The translations under genes were made by a program, and so were the position numbers. The notes beneath the pieces are model-generated. The model was not told where the DNA came from. It did not search any database and saw nothing but the letters and a program-made list of their open reading frames with translations. Source: Candidatus Paenalcaligenes intestinipullorum (GTDB taxonomy: Bacteria; Pseudomonadota; Gammaproteobacteria; Burkholderiales; Burkholderiaceae_B). Taken from it: a stretch of DNA of 29,336 nt. The stretch is taken from contig DWUQ01000097.1 in NCBI GenBank assembly GCA_019120675.1, positions 1-29,336 of the forward strand. The letters run 5' to 3'. This document shows, piece after piece, positions 17,214 to 25,654 of the stretch (the stretch's first letter is position 1; the number at the start of each line of letters is the position of its first letter).

Positions 17214-17564
17214 TTAAGCTAAAAATTCGCGTACCGCAGCTTCTTTAAAACCGACCATAACGCGGCCATCCGCCTTAACGATTACTGGACGGCGCACTAA
17301 GGCAGGGTAGTCTGCAATGAGCGCCAACCATTCCGAATCTGCATTGGGCTGCTTCTGACGGTCATCTAAATTGCGCCATGTTGTGGAGGCACGATTAACG
17401 AGCTTGTGCCAACCGCCTAACACCTGTGCCCACGCGACTAAATGCTCCGAAGCAATCGGCTGCGCACGATAATCAATAAACTCATATCCCACGGCTTGGT
17501 CATCGAGCCAACTGAGGAGCTTTTTGCAGGTACTGCAGTTTTTTAATCCATAGATGGTTAACAT
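17214..17564 (-). CDS. ArsC/Spx-family (YffB-like) thioredoxin-fold protein
   Basis: A 116-residue protein of the ArsC/Spx/YffB family. It opens with LTIYGLKNCSTCKK, so it has a C-x-x-C pair, unlike the single active-site Cys usual in E. coli YffB. RRPVIV near residue 92 is the cis-proline and substrate-loop region of the family. Family members include arsenate reductases and the regulator Spx; YffB-type proteins may act as glutathione-dependent thiol reductases. True arsenate reduction cannot be claimed from sequence. The ATG at 17564 is chosen because AAAGGG lies about 5 bases before it, whereas the GTG at 17570 is inside that spacer. It follows potI by 15 bases and precedes the terminator, so it is the last gene of the polyamine operon. 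Confidence 0.85.
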   Translation of the reverse strand: MLTIYGLKNCSTCKKLLSWLDDQAVGYEFIDYRAQPIASEHLVAWAQVLGGWHKLVNRASTTWRNLDDRQKQPNADSEWLALIADYPALVRRPVIVKADGRVMVGFKEAAVREFLA

Positions 17565-17579
17565 GGTCACCCTTTGAGC

Positions 17580-18392
17580 TTAGTCGAGCTTGGTGCGTTG
17601 CATCCCCGCCTGCAAGCGACTGGCTACAATCACAAAGAGCCCGACTAATAAAATAAATACCGTGGCTAGAGCGTTAATTTCTGGCTTCAAACCTAAGCGT
17701 ACCCGAGAAAACACTTCAACTGGCAAGGTGGTGTAGCCTGGTCCCGATAAAAACGAAGCGATCACAACATCATCAAGCGATAGTGTAAACGCGAGCAGCC
17801 AAGCTGCCATAAGAGCGGGCGCCAGCAAAGGCAAGGTTATGCTGAAAAAGACACGTAAAGGGGTGGCACCCAAATCCATGGCGGCCTCTTCGAGGGAACG
17901 ATCAAAGTCACGAATTCGTGACTGAATCACCACCGCCACGTAGGCCATACACAGCAGCACATGGCCGACCCAAATGGTAAAAATGCCATTGCCATCGGGC
18001 CAACCAAAAAGCTTAGAGAACTCGACAAACATTAACAATAATGAAATGCCCAGTACCACTTCTGGGATCACTAAAGGCGCACTTAACAAGCCCACATATA
18101 AAGGGAAGCCTTTAAAACGCACCATACGCGACAACACATAGCCAGCCCAAGTGCCCAGTACGACGGCAGCGGTCGCCGTCATTGCGGCAATCAAAAACGA
18201 TAGTTTGGCGGCCTCTAATAACGCATGATCGTTGAGCAGTGAACGGTACCAGCGCAACGAAAAGCCAGACCAAGAGGTCATAATGGCTGAGTCGTTGAAG
18301 GAAAAGATCATTAAAAAGAGGATAGGTAGATACAAAAAGCCATAGCCAATAAAGAGCGACAAGGCTTTTAACCAACGATTGGGCCGTACCAT
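17580..18392 (-). CDS. potI: Polyamine ABC transporter permease PotI
   Basis: A 270-residue inner-membrane permease of the putrescine/spermidine importer, the partner of PotH. About six hydrophobic helices are visible, and the conserved cytoplasmic EAA loop that docks on the ATPase appears as LEEAAMDLGATPLRVF near residues 187-202. The ATG overlaps the potH stop in a TAATG arrangement, showing translational coupling. The downstream ArsC-family gene is 15 bases away. Choice of PotI rather than PotC rests on the order F-G-H-I and on overall similarity. Confidence 0.93.
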   Translation of the reverse strand: MVRPNRWLKALSLFIGYGFLYLPILFLMIFSFNDSAIMTSWSGFSLRWYRSLLNDHALLEAAKLSFLIAAMTATAAVVLGTWAGYVLSRMVRFKGFPLYVGLLSAPLVIPEVVLGISLLLMFVEFSKLFGWPDGNGIFTIWVGHVLLCMAYVAVVIQSRIRDFDRSLEEAAMDLGATPLRVFFSITLPLLAPALMAAWLLAFTLSLDDVVIASFLSGPGYTTLPVEVFSRVRLGLKPEINALATVFILLVGLFVIVASRLQAGMQRTKLD

Positions 18393-19309
18393 TAGCTGCG
18401 CTCCTTGTCTTTGTCGAGGTTACGGACTTGGTTGTATTGGAAAAACACCAAGGGCACGATCAGCAGCAATACCATTACGCAGGTGACCGCAGCCGCCATT
18501 GGCCAATCGGCGTTATTAAAAAACTCGTTCCACATGACCCGTCCCATCATGAGGGTGTTCGCCCCTCCCAGCATTTCAGGAATAACGTACTCCCCTACAG
18601 CTGGTATGAACACCAACATTGAGCCTGCAATCACACCTGGCATGGATAACGGTAAGGTGACGTGCCGGAACGCAGCAAAAGGGCGCGCGCCTAAGTCGGC
18701 GGCCGCTTCCAGCAGGCGGGTGTCGAGTTTGACCAAGTTCGCGTATAAGGGCAGGATAAAAAATGGCAAATACGCATAGACCAAACCGATGTAAACGGCC
18801 AAATCCGTGCGGTACATTTCTAGGGGCTGGTCCACAATGCCCAACCACATTAAAAAACCATTAATTAGGCCATCGTTGCGCAACAGCCCCACCCACGCGT
18901 ACACCCGCAATAGCAACGATGTCCAAAAAGGCAAGATCACTAGCAGCAAAAGATAATTGCGTGTAGCCGGATTGGAGCGCGCGATGTAATAGGCCATCGG
19001 GTAACCAATTAACACACACCAAAAGGTGGTGACTAACGCAATTTTTACGGAGCTTAAGTACGTGGCGAGGTAAAGGTTATCGCTAAACAGCAACGCATAG
19101 CCGCGCAAGTGCAACGCGATGGAAAGCGTTTCATCTTCGATCTGCGCCAAAGGCGTGTAGGGCGGCACCCCAAATTGCAGGTCTGAAAAACTGATTTTCA
19201 AGACCAGCATAAATGGAATGAATAGGAACAAAAACAACCACGCAAAGGGTAAACCGATTACCCAAGTACGCCCTGAGGGCCAATAGCGACGCCAAGTAAA
19301 GTGTTTCAT
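18392..19309 (-). CDS. potH: Polyamine ABC transporter permease PotH
   Basis: A 305-residue permease with an N-terminal cytoplasmic stretch, a first helix around WVIGLPFAWLFLFLFIPF and five further hydrophobic segments. The EAA loop is seen as LLEAAADLGARPFAAFRHV near residues 200-218. It forms the membrane channel with PotI. Its start lies inside the potG stop as ATGA (4-base overlap), and its own stop overlaps the potI start, so the three are translated from one message. Confidence 0.94.
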   Translation of the reverse strand: MKHFTWRRYWPSGRTWVIGLPFAWLFLFLFIPFMLVLKISFSDLQFGVPPYTPLAQIEDETLSIALHLRGYALLFSDNLYLATYLSSVKIALVTTFWCVLIGYPMAYYIARSNPATRNYLLLLVILPFWTSLLLRVYAWVGLLRNDGLINGFLMWLGIVDQPLEMYRTDLAVYIGLVYAYLPFFILPLYANLVKLDTRLLEAAADLGARPFAAFRHVTLPLSMPGVIAGSMLVFIPAVGEYVIPEMLGGANTLMMGRVMWNEFFNNADWPMAAAVTCVMVLLLIVPLVFFQYNQVRNLDKDKERS

Positions 19310-20433
19310 GATGGTAATACGATTGCGCTGTCGTCAGACCAATAGACGTAGACCTCGTCATCCAAGCTGGGGGCTTCGCTTTGCGCTAAGGTGAGACTTG
19401 GCATGTGCGATTCGATGGTTTTGCCGGAATCCAAGCGAATAATATAGCGCACATGGCTACCCATCCACGCCACATGGTTGACCACGCCGTGCGCCCAGTT
19501 ATTGTCGATCGTGGGTTGATCGCGCGTCACCACCATTTGCTCGGGACGAATGGACACATGCACTTCCATGCCCAAAGGTTCACTAATGCCATGATTCACA
19601 TGCAACACGCGAGAAAGCTCTTCGCATTCGATTTCCACGTGATCGGGCTCGTCGATTACGATTTCACCAGTAAATAAATTGGTAGAGCCGATAAAGCTAG
19701 CCACAAATCGTGAGTTGGGGAACTCATACACATCGTAGGGTGTGCCGCATTGCACAATTTGCCCTTCGGTCATGATGGCAATGCGATCGGCCATGGTCAT
19801 GGCTTCCTCTTGGTCGTGCGTGACCATAATGCAGGTCACCCCGACTTGCTCAAGAATTTTGACTAATTCCACTTGAGTTTTGTTGCGGATTTGTTTGTCG
19901 AGCGCCGACATGGGCTCATCGAGCAACAAAAGCTTTGGTCGCTTTACCAAACTGCGGGCTAATGCGACGCGCTGCTGTTGCCCGCCTGAAAGCTGATTGG
20001 GTTTACGGCGGGAATAGCCCGCCATTTGCACTAAATCTAAGGCCTCAAACACACGTTCGTGAATTTCGTGCCGGGGCACGCCTTCTTGTTTGAGGCCAAA
20101 GGCCACGTTCGCTTCGACGGTCATGTGCGGAAATAACGCATAAGACTGAAACATCATATTTACGGGCCGCTTATGAGGCGGCAAATCGGTGATGTCTTCG
20201 TTGTCTAGATAAATGCGTCCAGACGTAGCTTCTTCAAAACCGGCCAACATGCGCAACAGGGTGGATTTTCCACAACCCGAGCTACCGAGTAAAGCGAAAA
20301 ACTCGTGTCGACGCACCGATAGATTAACGGTTTTAACCGCCACCGTATCACCGAAAATTTTGACGACATTTTCAACGCGGACGAATTCATCTTCCGCGTT
20401 TGACCAAGACGAAGCAGAACGATTTTCCTGCAT
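19306..20433 (-). CDS. potG: Polyamine ABC transporter ATP-binding protein PotG
   Basis: A 375-residue ATPase that powers polyamine uptake. The nucleotide-binding domain has Walker A GSSGCGKST at 50-58, Q-loop Gln at 96, signature LSGGQ at 148-152, Walker B LLLLDE at 168-173 and an H-loop in VTHDQEEA. Residues from about 250 onward form the TOBE-type regulatory domain. The length matches PotG/PotA. It starts 5 bases after the potF stop with no clear Shine-Dalgarno, so coupling to potF is likely, and it overlaps potH by 4 bases. Confidence 0.95.
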   Translation of the reverse strand: MQENRSASSWSNAEDEFVRVENVVKIFGDTVAVKTVNLSVRRHEFFALLGSSGCGKSTLLRMLAGFEEATSGRIYLDNEDITDLPPHKRPVNMMFQSYALFPHMTVEANVAFGLKQEGVPRHEIHERVFEALDLVQMAGYSRRKPNQLSGGQQQRVALARSLVKRPKLLLLDEPMSALDKQIRNKTQVELVKILEQVGVTCIMVTHDQEEAMTMADRIAIMTEGQIVQCGTPYDVYEFPNSRFVASFIGSTNLFTGEIVIDEPDHVEIECEELSRVLHVNHGISEPLGMEVHVSIRPEQMVVTRDQPTIDNNWAHGVVNHVAWMGSHVRYIIRLDSGKTIESHMPSLTLAQSEAPSLDDEVYVYWSDDSAIVLPS

Positions 20434-20438
20434 AATAC

Positions 20439-21539
20439 TTAACGACCCGATTTCAGTTCAGCCCATAGGCGTGTTTGCAAACGTTGGATGGGTAAGGGTT
20501 GAGGTTTGATCACAAACAAGGTTTTGGATACTTCAGAGGTGGGGTACACCATCTCATTGTTAGCGACCTCTTTGACCACGAACTCCCGTGCCGATTTGTT
20601 GGCATTGGGGTAATACATGGTGTTGGTAATGGCCGCGTGCACCTCAGGGGTTTCGATGTAGTTGATAAAAGCATGGGCCTCATCCACATGGGCAGCACCT
20701 TTAGGGATGGCCATGGTATCAAACCAAATCGGTGCCCCACCCTCAGGAATGTAGTAGTCAATCTCGTAGGATTTATTCGCCTCGCGAGCACGTGCAGCTG
20801 AAATCATGACGTCACCCGAAAAGCCATACACCATGCACAAATCACCGGCGGCCAATTCGTCGATATAACCCGAAGAGCTAAACTGACGAATATAAGGACG
20901 GATTTGTTTAAGAAGCGCTAAGGCTTCCTTGTAGTCATCGGGGTTGGAGCTGTTGGGGTCCTTACCCATGTAATGCAGCACAGCGGGGAAAACTTGAGCG
21001 GCCTCATCCAGCATGGAAATACCACAGCTGCGCAGCTTTTCTGCGTTTTCCGGTTTGAACAACATATCCCAGCTGCCAAAATCGACGTCGTCACCGAAGA
21101 CCTCTTTGACGCGCGTTTTGTTGTAGCCCAAGCCGTTAGTGCCATAGCCCCAAGGGATTAAATACTCATTGCCAGGGTCTACATCCGCAAGCAGCGCCAT
21201 GATATCGGGGTCTAAGTGCTCGTAGTTAGGTATCTTGCTTTTGTCGAGTTTTTGAAAAATACCACCCTCGATCTGGCGCGCAGCGTAATGTGTGGACGGC
21301 ACCACCACATCGTAGCCCGATTTTCCGGTTAGTAATTTTGCCTGCAAGGTATCGTTGCTATCGTAGGTGTCATAACGTACCTTGATGCCCGTATTTTCTT
21401 CAAAGCCTGACAAGGTGTCCGGAGCGGTGTATTCCGCCCAGTTATAGACATTAACCACTTTTTCCTGAGCTAACACAGTGGTCGAAGCCACTGCCAAGGC
21501 AGCCCCAATCAGGGCAGTTTTAGCAAAGCCGAAGTTCAT
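20439..21539 (-). CDS. potF: Periplasmic polyamine-binding protein (PotF-like)
   Basis: A 366-residue periplasmic solute-binding protein with a Sec signal peptide likely cut after VLA (residue 24). It delivers putrescine or spermidine to the PotGHI transporter. Family features are NVYNWAEYTAPDTL (30-43), PSTHYAARQI and the pocket segments GFSGDV (239-244) and IWFDTMAIP (271-279). From memory of the family, D243 and D274 align with amine-binding aspartates of PotF. W272 aligns with the position that is Phe in putrescine-preferring and Trp in spermidine-preferring SpuD/SpuE. The start is supported by AAGGGG 9 bases before ATG. It is the first gene of the operon, and a weak terminator of the preceding operon lies just upstream. 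Confidence 0.93.
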   Translation of the reverse strand: MNFGFAKTALIGAALAVASTTVLAQEKVVNVYNWAEYTAPDTLSGFEENTGIKVRYDTYDSNDTLQAKLLTGKSGYDVVVPSTHYAARQIEGGIFQKLDKSKIPNYEHLDPDIMALLADVDPGNEYLIPWGYGTNGLGYNKTRVKEVFGDDVDFGSWDMLFKPENAEKLRSCGISMLDEAAQVFPAVLHYMGKDPNSSNPDDYKEALALLKQIRPYIRQFSSSGYIDELAAGDLCMVYGFSGDVMISAARAREANKSYEIDYYIPEGGAPIWFDTMAIPKGAAHVDEAHAFINYIETPEVHAAITNTMYYPNANKSAREFVVKEVANNEMVYPTSEVSKTLFVIKPQPLPIQRLQTRLWAELKSGR

Positions 21540-21574
21540 AGTGACGAACCCCTTAAATTGTAAGCGTATGGATC

Positions 21575-21599
21575 AAAAAGCGTGATGATAGAGCTTTTT
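21575..21599 (-). terminator. Possible terminator after kdkA
   Basis: On the minus strand AAAAAGC and GCTTTTT form a 7-bp stem around an 11-base loop, starting within the kdkA stop codon. The T-run is inside the stem and GC content is low, so strength is doubtful. It fits the boundary between the alr-kdkA and pot operons. Confidence 0.4.
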
Positions 21600-22314
21600 A
21601 GGCGCGGTGGGGGAGGATTTCACCCCACTGTTGCAGATAAGCCTGATTAAAGACTTCCCACCAGCCTAAACCCTCTTCACCCTGCACTTTTACGAGAGAG
21701 CGGCGCAAGCGTAATAGGTTTTGTTGTCGGTGTTTAGCGTGCATGGAGCAACGCTTCGCACGGTCAAAATCAATTATCCAGACATGCTGTGCCGCATCCA
21801 AAAGCACATTGTAGGCATTCAAATCCGCATGCCAAACCCCTGCCTCGTGAATTTTTAATACTGCAGCCGCCACAACGTTAGGATCGGCTTGGTCTAAGCG
21901 ATTCGCCAAAGGCACGGCCTGCGGGATACGCTGCACAATCAACGCGGCTTCGTAACTGAGGCCATGGCGCTGATACAATGCACCGAGTGGTGCTGGGACC
22001 ACATTCAGTTTGTTGCTCAACTGCAACATGATCCGATACTCCGCCCAAGAGCGTGTGGCCTCAGCACCCAGCCAGAGATAGCGTTGACGAACCAATTTAG
22101 CCATCGCCCCCCCTCGACGATAGCGCCGTAACACCCCCTCTTGCCCATTTGGTAAATGAACAAACCAAGCAGCATTGCGCCCTCCTTGGCTGACGGGTTG
22201 CGCCTGCAAACTTGGATTGGCTGGCTCAAAAAGCCGCATAGGTTGAGCCGACTCGGCTAAGGTTGGAGCCAACAGAGCATGCTGCGTTCCTTGATGCACA
22301 GTCACTGAGTTCAT
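21598..22314 (-). CDS. kdkA: 3-deoxy-D-manno-octulosonic acid (Kdo) kinase
   Basis: A 238-residue protein of the KdkA/WaaP kinase family, close to the 241 residues of Haemophilus KdkA, which phosphorylates Kdo in the LPS inner core. The N-terminal GGRNAAWFV (44-52) and the basic segment LRRYRRGGAMAKLV (62-75) are typical. The catalytic loop is HADLN with D164, and the metal-binding motif is IDFDR with D182 and D184. It starts 17 bases after the radA stop with no strong Shine-Dalgarno, so it is probably the last gene of the alr-SDR-radA operon. No waaA or other core genes are adjacent. An inner-core heptose kinase is possible but less likely. Confidence 0.88.
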   Translation of the reverse strand: MNSVTVHQGTQHALLAPTLAESAQPMRLFEPANPSLQAQPVSQGGRNAAWFVHLPNGQEGVLRRYRRGGAMAKLVRQRYLWLGAEATRSWAEYRIMLQLSNKLNVVPAPLGALYQRHGLSYEAALIVQRIPQAVPLANRLDQADPNVVAAAVLKIHEAGVWHADLNAYNVLLDAAQHVWIIDFDRAKRCSMHAKHRQQNLLRLRRSLVKVQGEEGLGWWEVFNQAYLQQWGEILPHRA

Positions 22315-22331
22315 GGAAGACTGGCCTTGAG

Positions 22332-23720
22332 TTAGGTGTAGCTGGCACGCAGCTGGGCTACGGCATCGTCCACACGCTCAACAGCCCAGATATCTAGGCC
22401 CTCAATAGGCTGTTTGGGCGCATTCGCTTTGGGAATGAGCGCCACGCTAAAGCCAAGCTTGGCGGCCTCACGCAACCGCTCTTGACCGCGTGGTGCGGGC
22501 CGTATCTCACCCGCAAGCCCAACCTCCCCAAAAACAATCAGCCCTTTGGGTAAGGGTTTGTTGTTAAGGGAAGACATAATGGCGAGTAGCACCGCCAAGT
22601 CAGCGGCAGGCTCGCTAATGCGTACCCCTCCAACAGCGTTGACGAAGACATCCTGATCGTACGTAACTACCCCCGCATGACGGTTCATCACCGCTAACAA
22701 CATGGCAAGTCGGTTGCCTTCTAAGCCGACCGATAAGCGACGGGGGTTGGGGATATGCGCTGTATCCACTAGCGCTTGTATTTCGACCAACAATGGGCGG
22801 GTGCCTTCGAGAGTCGCGACCACACACGAGCCAGGCACTTGCTGCTGATGCTGCGATAAAAACAAGGCCGAAGGATTGGTCACCCCTCGCAAACCACGAT
22901 CGGTCATGGCGAAAACACCGAGCTCATTGACCGCGCCAAAGCGGTTTTTAAAGGCGCGCACTAGACGGAACGACGATTGGGGATCCCCTTCAAAATAAAG
23001 GACGGTATCCACAATGTGCTCCAATACGCGTGGCCCAGCCAAAGAACCGTCTTTGGTGACATGACCAATAAACACCATGCAAATGCCGTTTTGCTTGGCG
23101 AGCCGCGTCAGCTGAGCCGCGCATTCACGCACCTGCGACACCGAGCCAGGCGCGGCACTGAGTTGGGCAGAATAAAGGGTTTGGATGGAGTCGATCACGA
23201 CAATTTTGGGCTTTAGGCTCAATAAGGTGTCGGTGATCGTTTCCAAGCGGATCTCCGCTAATAAATCCACCCCTTCGGTGGGCAAGCCTAAACGCTGAGC
23301 GCGTAGAGCGACTTGCTCAGCCGATTCCTCACCGGTCACATAAAGCACTTGGGTGACTTGGGCCAACGAAGCCATCGCTTGTAGAAGCAAGGTGGATTTA
23401 CCCACTCCAGGATCACCCCCAATCAGGATGACGCCACCAGGCACTAAACCGCCCCCTAAAGCACGATCAAACTCGGATAAGCCTGTGGGCTGACGCGGTA
23501 GCTCCTTAGCTTGCACCTCAGACAGTTTTTGTACTGGACTCGCCCCCGCTAAGGCCGCAAAGCGATGCGTATCGGTGGGCTCATCACGTGGTTGAAATTC
23601 TTGAAGCGTATTCCATTCGGCACAATGCGGACAACGCCCCTCCCAACGCGGGGACTCGCCCCCACATTCAGTACACACATACGCCACTTTGGCTTTTTTG
23701 CTACGACGTGTAGTGGCCAT
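22332..23720 (-). CDS. radA: DNA repair protein RadA (Sms)
   Basis: A 462-residue protein, the usual RadA length (E. coli 460). It is a DnaB-like helicase/recombinase-associated ATPase that extends strand exchange with RecA. The order of domains is an N-terminal four-Cys zinc finger (C16, C19, C30, C33), a RecA-like ATPase with Walker A GGDPGVGKST (101-110) and Walker B IVVID (173-177), the RadA-specific KNRFG at 258-262 and a Lon-like C-terminal domain. It begins 2 bases after the SDR gene's stop and is followed after 17 bases by kdkA. Confidence 0.97.
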   Translation of the reverse strand: MATTRRSKKAKVAYVCTECGGESPRWEGRCPHCAEWNTLQEFQPRDEPTDTHRFAALAGASPVQKLSEVQAKELPRQPTGLSEFDRALGGGLVPGGVILIGGDPGVGKSTLLLQAMASLAQVTQVLYVTGEESAEQVALRAQRLGLPTEGVDLLAEIRLETITDTLLSLKPKIVVIDSIQTLYSAQLSAAPGSVSQVRECAAQLTRLAKQNGICMVFIGHVTKDGSLAGPRVLEHIVDTVLYFEGDPQSSFRLVRAFKNRFGAVNELGVFAMTDRGLRGVTNPSALFLSQHQQQVPGSCVVATLEGTRPLLVEIQALVDTAHIPNPRRLSVGLEGNRLAMLLAVMNRHAGVVTYDQDVFVNAVGGVRISEPAADLAVLLAIMSSLNNKPLPKGLIVFGEVGLAGEIRPAPRGQERLREAAKLGFSVALIPKANAPKQPIEGLDIWAVERVDDAVAQLRASYT

Positions 23721-23722
23721 AA

Positions 23723-24439
23723 TTAGCGCCCTGCAACACTGCTACCGCCATCAACTCCAAGCTCTTGGCCCGTAATGAAGGCGGCGCCTTCGCTCAGCAA
23801 GAAAGCAACAGCTGCCGCCACCTCAGAGGCTTGAGCGAACCGACCGAGCGGCACGGAAGCGAGCATACGTTTTTCCGCCTCGCTGCCCTCGGGAAAGGAC
23901 TCACGAAAGAGTTGGGTTTCTACAGGCCCTGGCGAGACGGCATTAACGGTGATCCCATAAGGAGCGAGCTCAAGAGCCCAACTACGGGTACAACCCAATA
24001 AGGCGCTTTTGGCTGCGGAATAACTGGTGCCTTCGATCGCACCCTGCGTATCACGACTGCAGATATTAATAATCCGCCCTTCTTTGCGCGCCTTCATAGA
24101 CGGTATAAAGGCTTGTGCCACCTGTACTGCGACGCGAACATTTAAGTCAAAAACCTCGTATAGGCTGGCGAGATCCACTTCACCTAAGGGCGCAGGCCGC
24201 ACCATACCAACGTTGTTGACCAGTGCGTCTACGGGGTATTTTTCGCGAATCATCCGTAGCATTTCTTCGGTTTCGCCCGCATTACTGAGATCACAGGCAT
24301 AGAGATAACCTGGAAAATCAATGTCTTGTGTATGGCGTGCCAAACCCACCACGTGCGCGCCTTGGTCGGCTAAACGCTGGCTAATAGCCCAACCGATGCC
24401 TTTGGTGGCGCCGGTAACAAGAACACAGCTATTTTTCAT
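23723..24439 (-). CDS. Short-chain dehydrogenase/reductase (FabG-like SDR)
   Basis: A 238-residue classical SDR enzyme, NAD(P)H-dependent. The cofactor motif TGATKGIG is at 9-16, NNVG at 75-78, catalytic N100, S128, Y140 and K144 (in SYSAAKS), and the usual C-terminal block GQELGVDGG. The substrate is unknown; FabG-like 3-oxoacyl reduction is one option, but the gene is not near fatty-acid genes and other SDR roles are equally open. It overlaps the end of alr by 11 bases, with GAGGA 6 bases before its ATG, and radA starts 2 bases after its stop. It is therefore part of an alr-SDR-radA-kdkA operon. Confidence 0.88.
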   Translation of the reverse strand: MKNSCVLVTGATKGIGWAISQRLADQGAHVVGLARHTQDIDFPGYLYACDLSNAGETEEMLRMIREKYPVDALVNNVGMVRPAPLGEVDLASLYEVFDLNVRVAVQVAQAFIPSMKARKEGRIINICSRDTQGAIEGTSYSAAKSALLGCTRSWALELAPYGITVNAVSPGPVETQLFRESFPEGSEAEKRMLASVPLGRFAQASEVAAAVAFLLSEGAAFITGQELGVDGGSSVAGR

Positions 24440-25577
24440 GATTTTCCTCTGCTAAAACAAAACGCGGCACACGCGGCGCAACCGCACATAATAACTCATA
24501 GCCTAGCGTGCCAGAAGCCTGCGCAACCTCATCGACGCTTGGCCCCCCGTGACCCCATAGCACAACTTTGGTGCCCACCTGTGCGTGGGGAATGGCGCTT
24601 AGGTCCACCGTTAACATATCCATGGATACACGCCCAACTAATTGCGTACGTATTCCCCCTACGACGACAGGCGTACCGTTGGGCGCATGACGCGGGTAGC
24701 CATCGGCGTAACCACATGCCACCACGCCTAAGCGCATGGATTGAGTAGCCGTAAACGTATGGCCATAGCCTACTTGGTCGCCAGCTTTTAGGTGTTGTAC
24801 CGCGATTAACTCCGCCTCAAGAGTCTGTGCAGGTTGCAAGTGCAAGGTCTCAGCGGGCAGGTCGATAAAAGGAGAAGACCCATATAAACAAATACCAGGC
24901 CGAAGCCAGTACTGGACATTAGGCTGTAGCCATTGAGGGAAATCGGTGTTTAGGGTTGCAGCAGAATTACCCACACTTTGCCACGAGGAGTGCGGTGCAG
25001 CATATTGATTGAAGTGTGCCATTTGCTGCTGTGTTGTAGAGGGATCCTCATCGGCGCGTGCAAAATGTGTCATGACCCCTAAATCACCTAGGGTTGCTTG
25101 CTGCTGTAAGGCTTTAGCTTGTTGAAAAGCGGTCGCAAAATCGGACGCATCAAAACCTAAACGCTGCATACCAGTGTTGAGCTTGATAAAGGCGGGTAAG
25201 GGCTGTGAAAGCTTCGAGTGCTGCAACCACTGCAACTGCTCGGCGGTATGCACCACAATCGTTAAACCATAGTGCGCTGCGAGCTCTGCATCTGCAGCAC
25301 TGAAAATCCCTTCGAGCAGTAGCAAAGGCTTTGTCCAACCTTGTTCGCGGCATTGTATGGCCTCATGTAAATCCAACATTGCTAAGCCGTCTGCCGCTTG
25401 GAAAGCGTGAACCGCTGGAGCAATGCCATGACCATAAGCATTCGCTTTAATGACCGCCCAAAACCTTGGGGGCACTAAGCCATGCCCTGCATAGGCCTGC
25501 TGAGCACGATGGGACACTTGAGCAAAATTATGGGCTAAAGCGCTTGGATCAATTCGCACAGAAATTGGACGGGGCAT
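24429..25577 (-). CDS. alr: Alanine racemase
   Basis: A 382-residue PLP enzyme that converts L-alanine to D-alanine for peptidoglycan synthesis. The PLP lysine is K44 in VIKANAYGHG, the catalytic tyrosine of the second domain lies in GYGHTF, and GRVSMDM is the characteristic C-terminal motif. The start is supported by AGAGG a few bases before ATG. It heads a minus-strand operon with the SDR gene, radA and kdkA, and diverges from hpnC. Whether it is the biosynthetic alr or the catabolic dadX type is not decided; no dadA is adjacent, which favours alr. Confidence 0.96.
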   Translation of the reverse strand: MPRPISVRIDPSALAHNFAQVSHRAQQAYAGHGLVPPRFWAVIKANAYGHGIAPAVHAFQAADGLAMLDLHEAIQCREQGWTKPLLLLEGIFSAADAELAAHYGLTIVVHTAEQLQWLQHSKLSQPLPAFIKLNTGMQRLGFDASDFATAFQQAKALQQQATLGDLGVMTHFARADEDPSTTQQQMAHFNQYAAPHSSWQSVGNSAATLNTDFPQWLQPNVQYWLRPGICLYGSSPFIDLPAETLHLQPAQTLEAELIAVQHLKAGDQVGYGHTFTATQSMRLGVVACGYADGYPRHAPNGTPVVVGGIRTQLVGRVSMDMLTVDLSAIPHAQVGTKVVLWGHGGPSVDEVAQASGTLGYELLCAVAPRVPRFVLAEENHEK

Positions 25578-25640
25578 AAGACCTCTACAAAAAAACCAAA
25601 GATTGCTTTACGGCAACTCGGCCAGCTGGAAAGACTACTA

Positions 25641-25646
25641 TATACT
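25641..25646 (+). promoter_or_regulatory. Possible -10 box of the hpnCDE operon
   Basis: TATACT lies 8 bases before the hpnC ATG, inside the run ACTATATACTGG. If used, the transcript would start almost at the ATG, giving a very short leader. No good -35 is seen at the usual spacing and no Shine-Dalgarno precedes hpnC, so this is a weak suggestion. Confidence 0.25.
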
Positions 25647-25654
25647 GGCAAGCT

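Noticed and set aside
17214..17564. Arsenate reductase (arsC) as a firm name
   Set aside because: The protein fits the broad ArsC/Spx/YffB family, but no ars genes are nearby and the sequence is closer to the YffB type.
18405..18779. 124-codon plus-strand frame inside potH
   Set aside because: A shadow of the conserved permease gene on the other strand.
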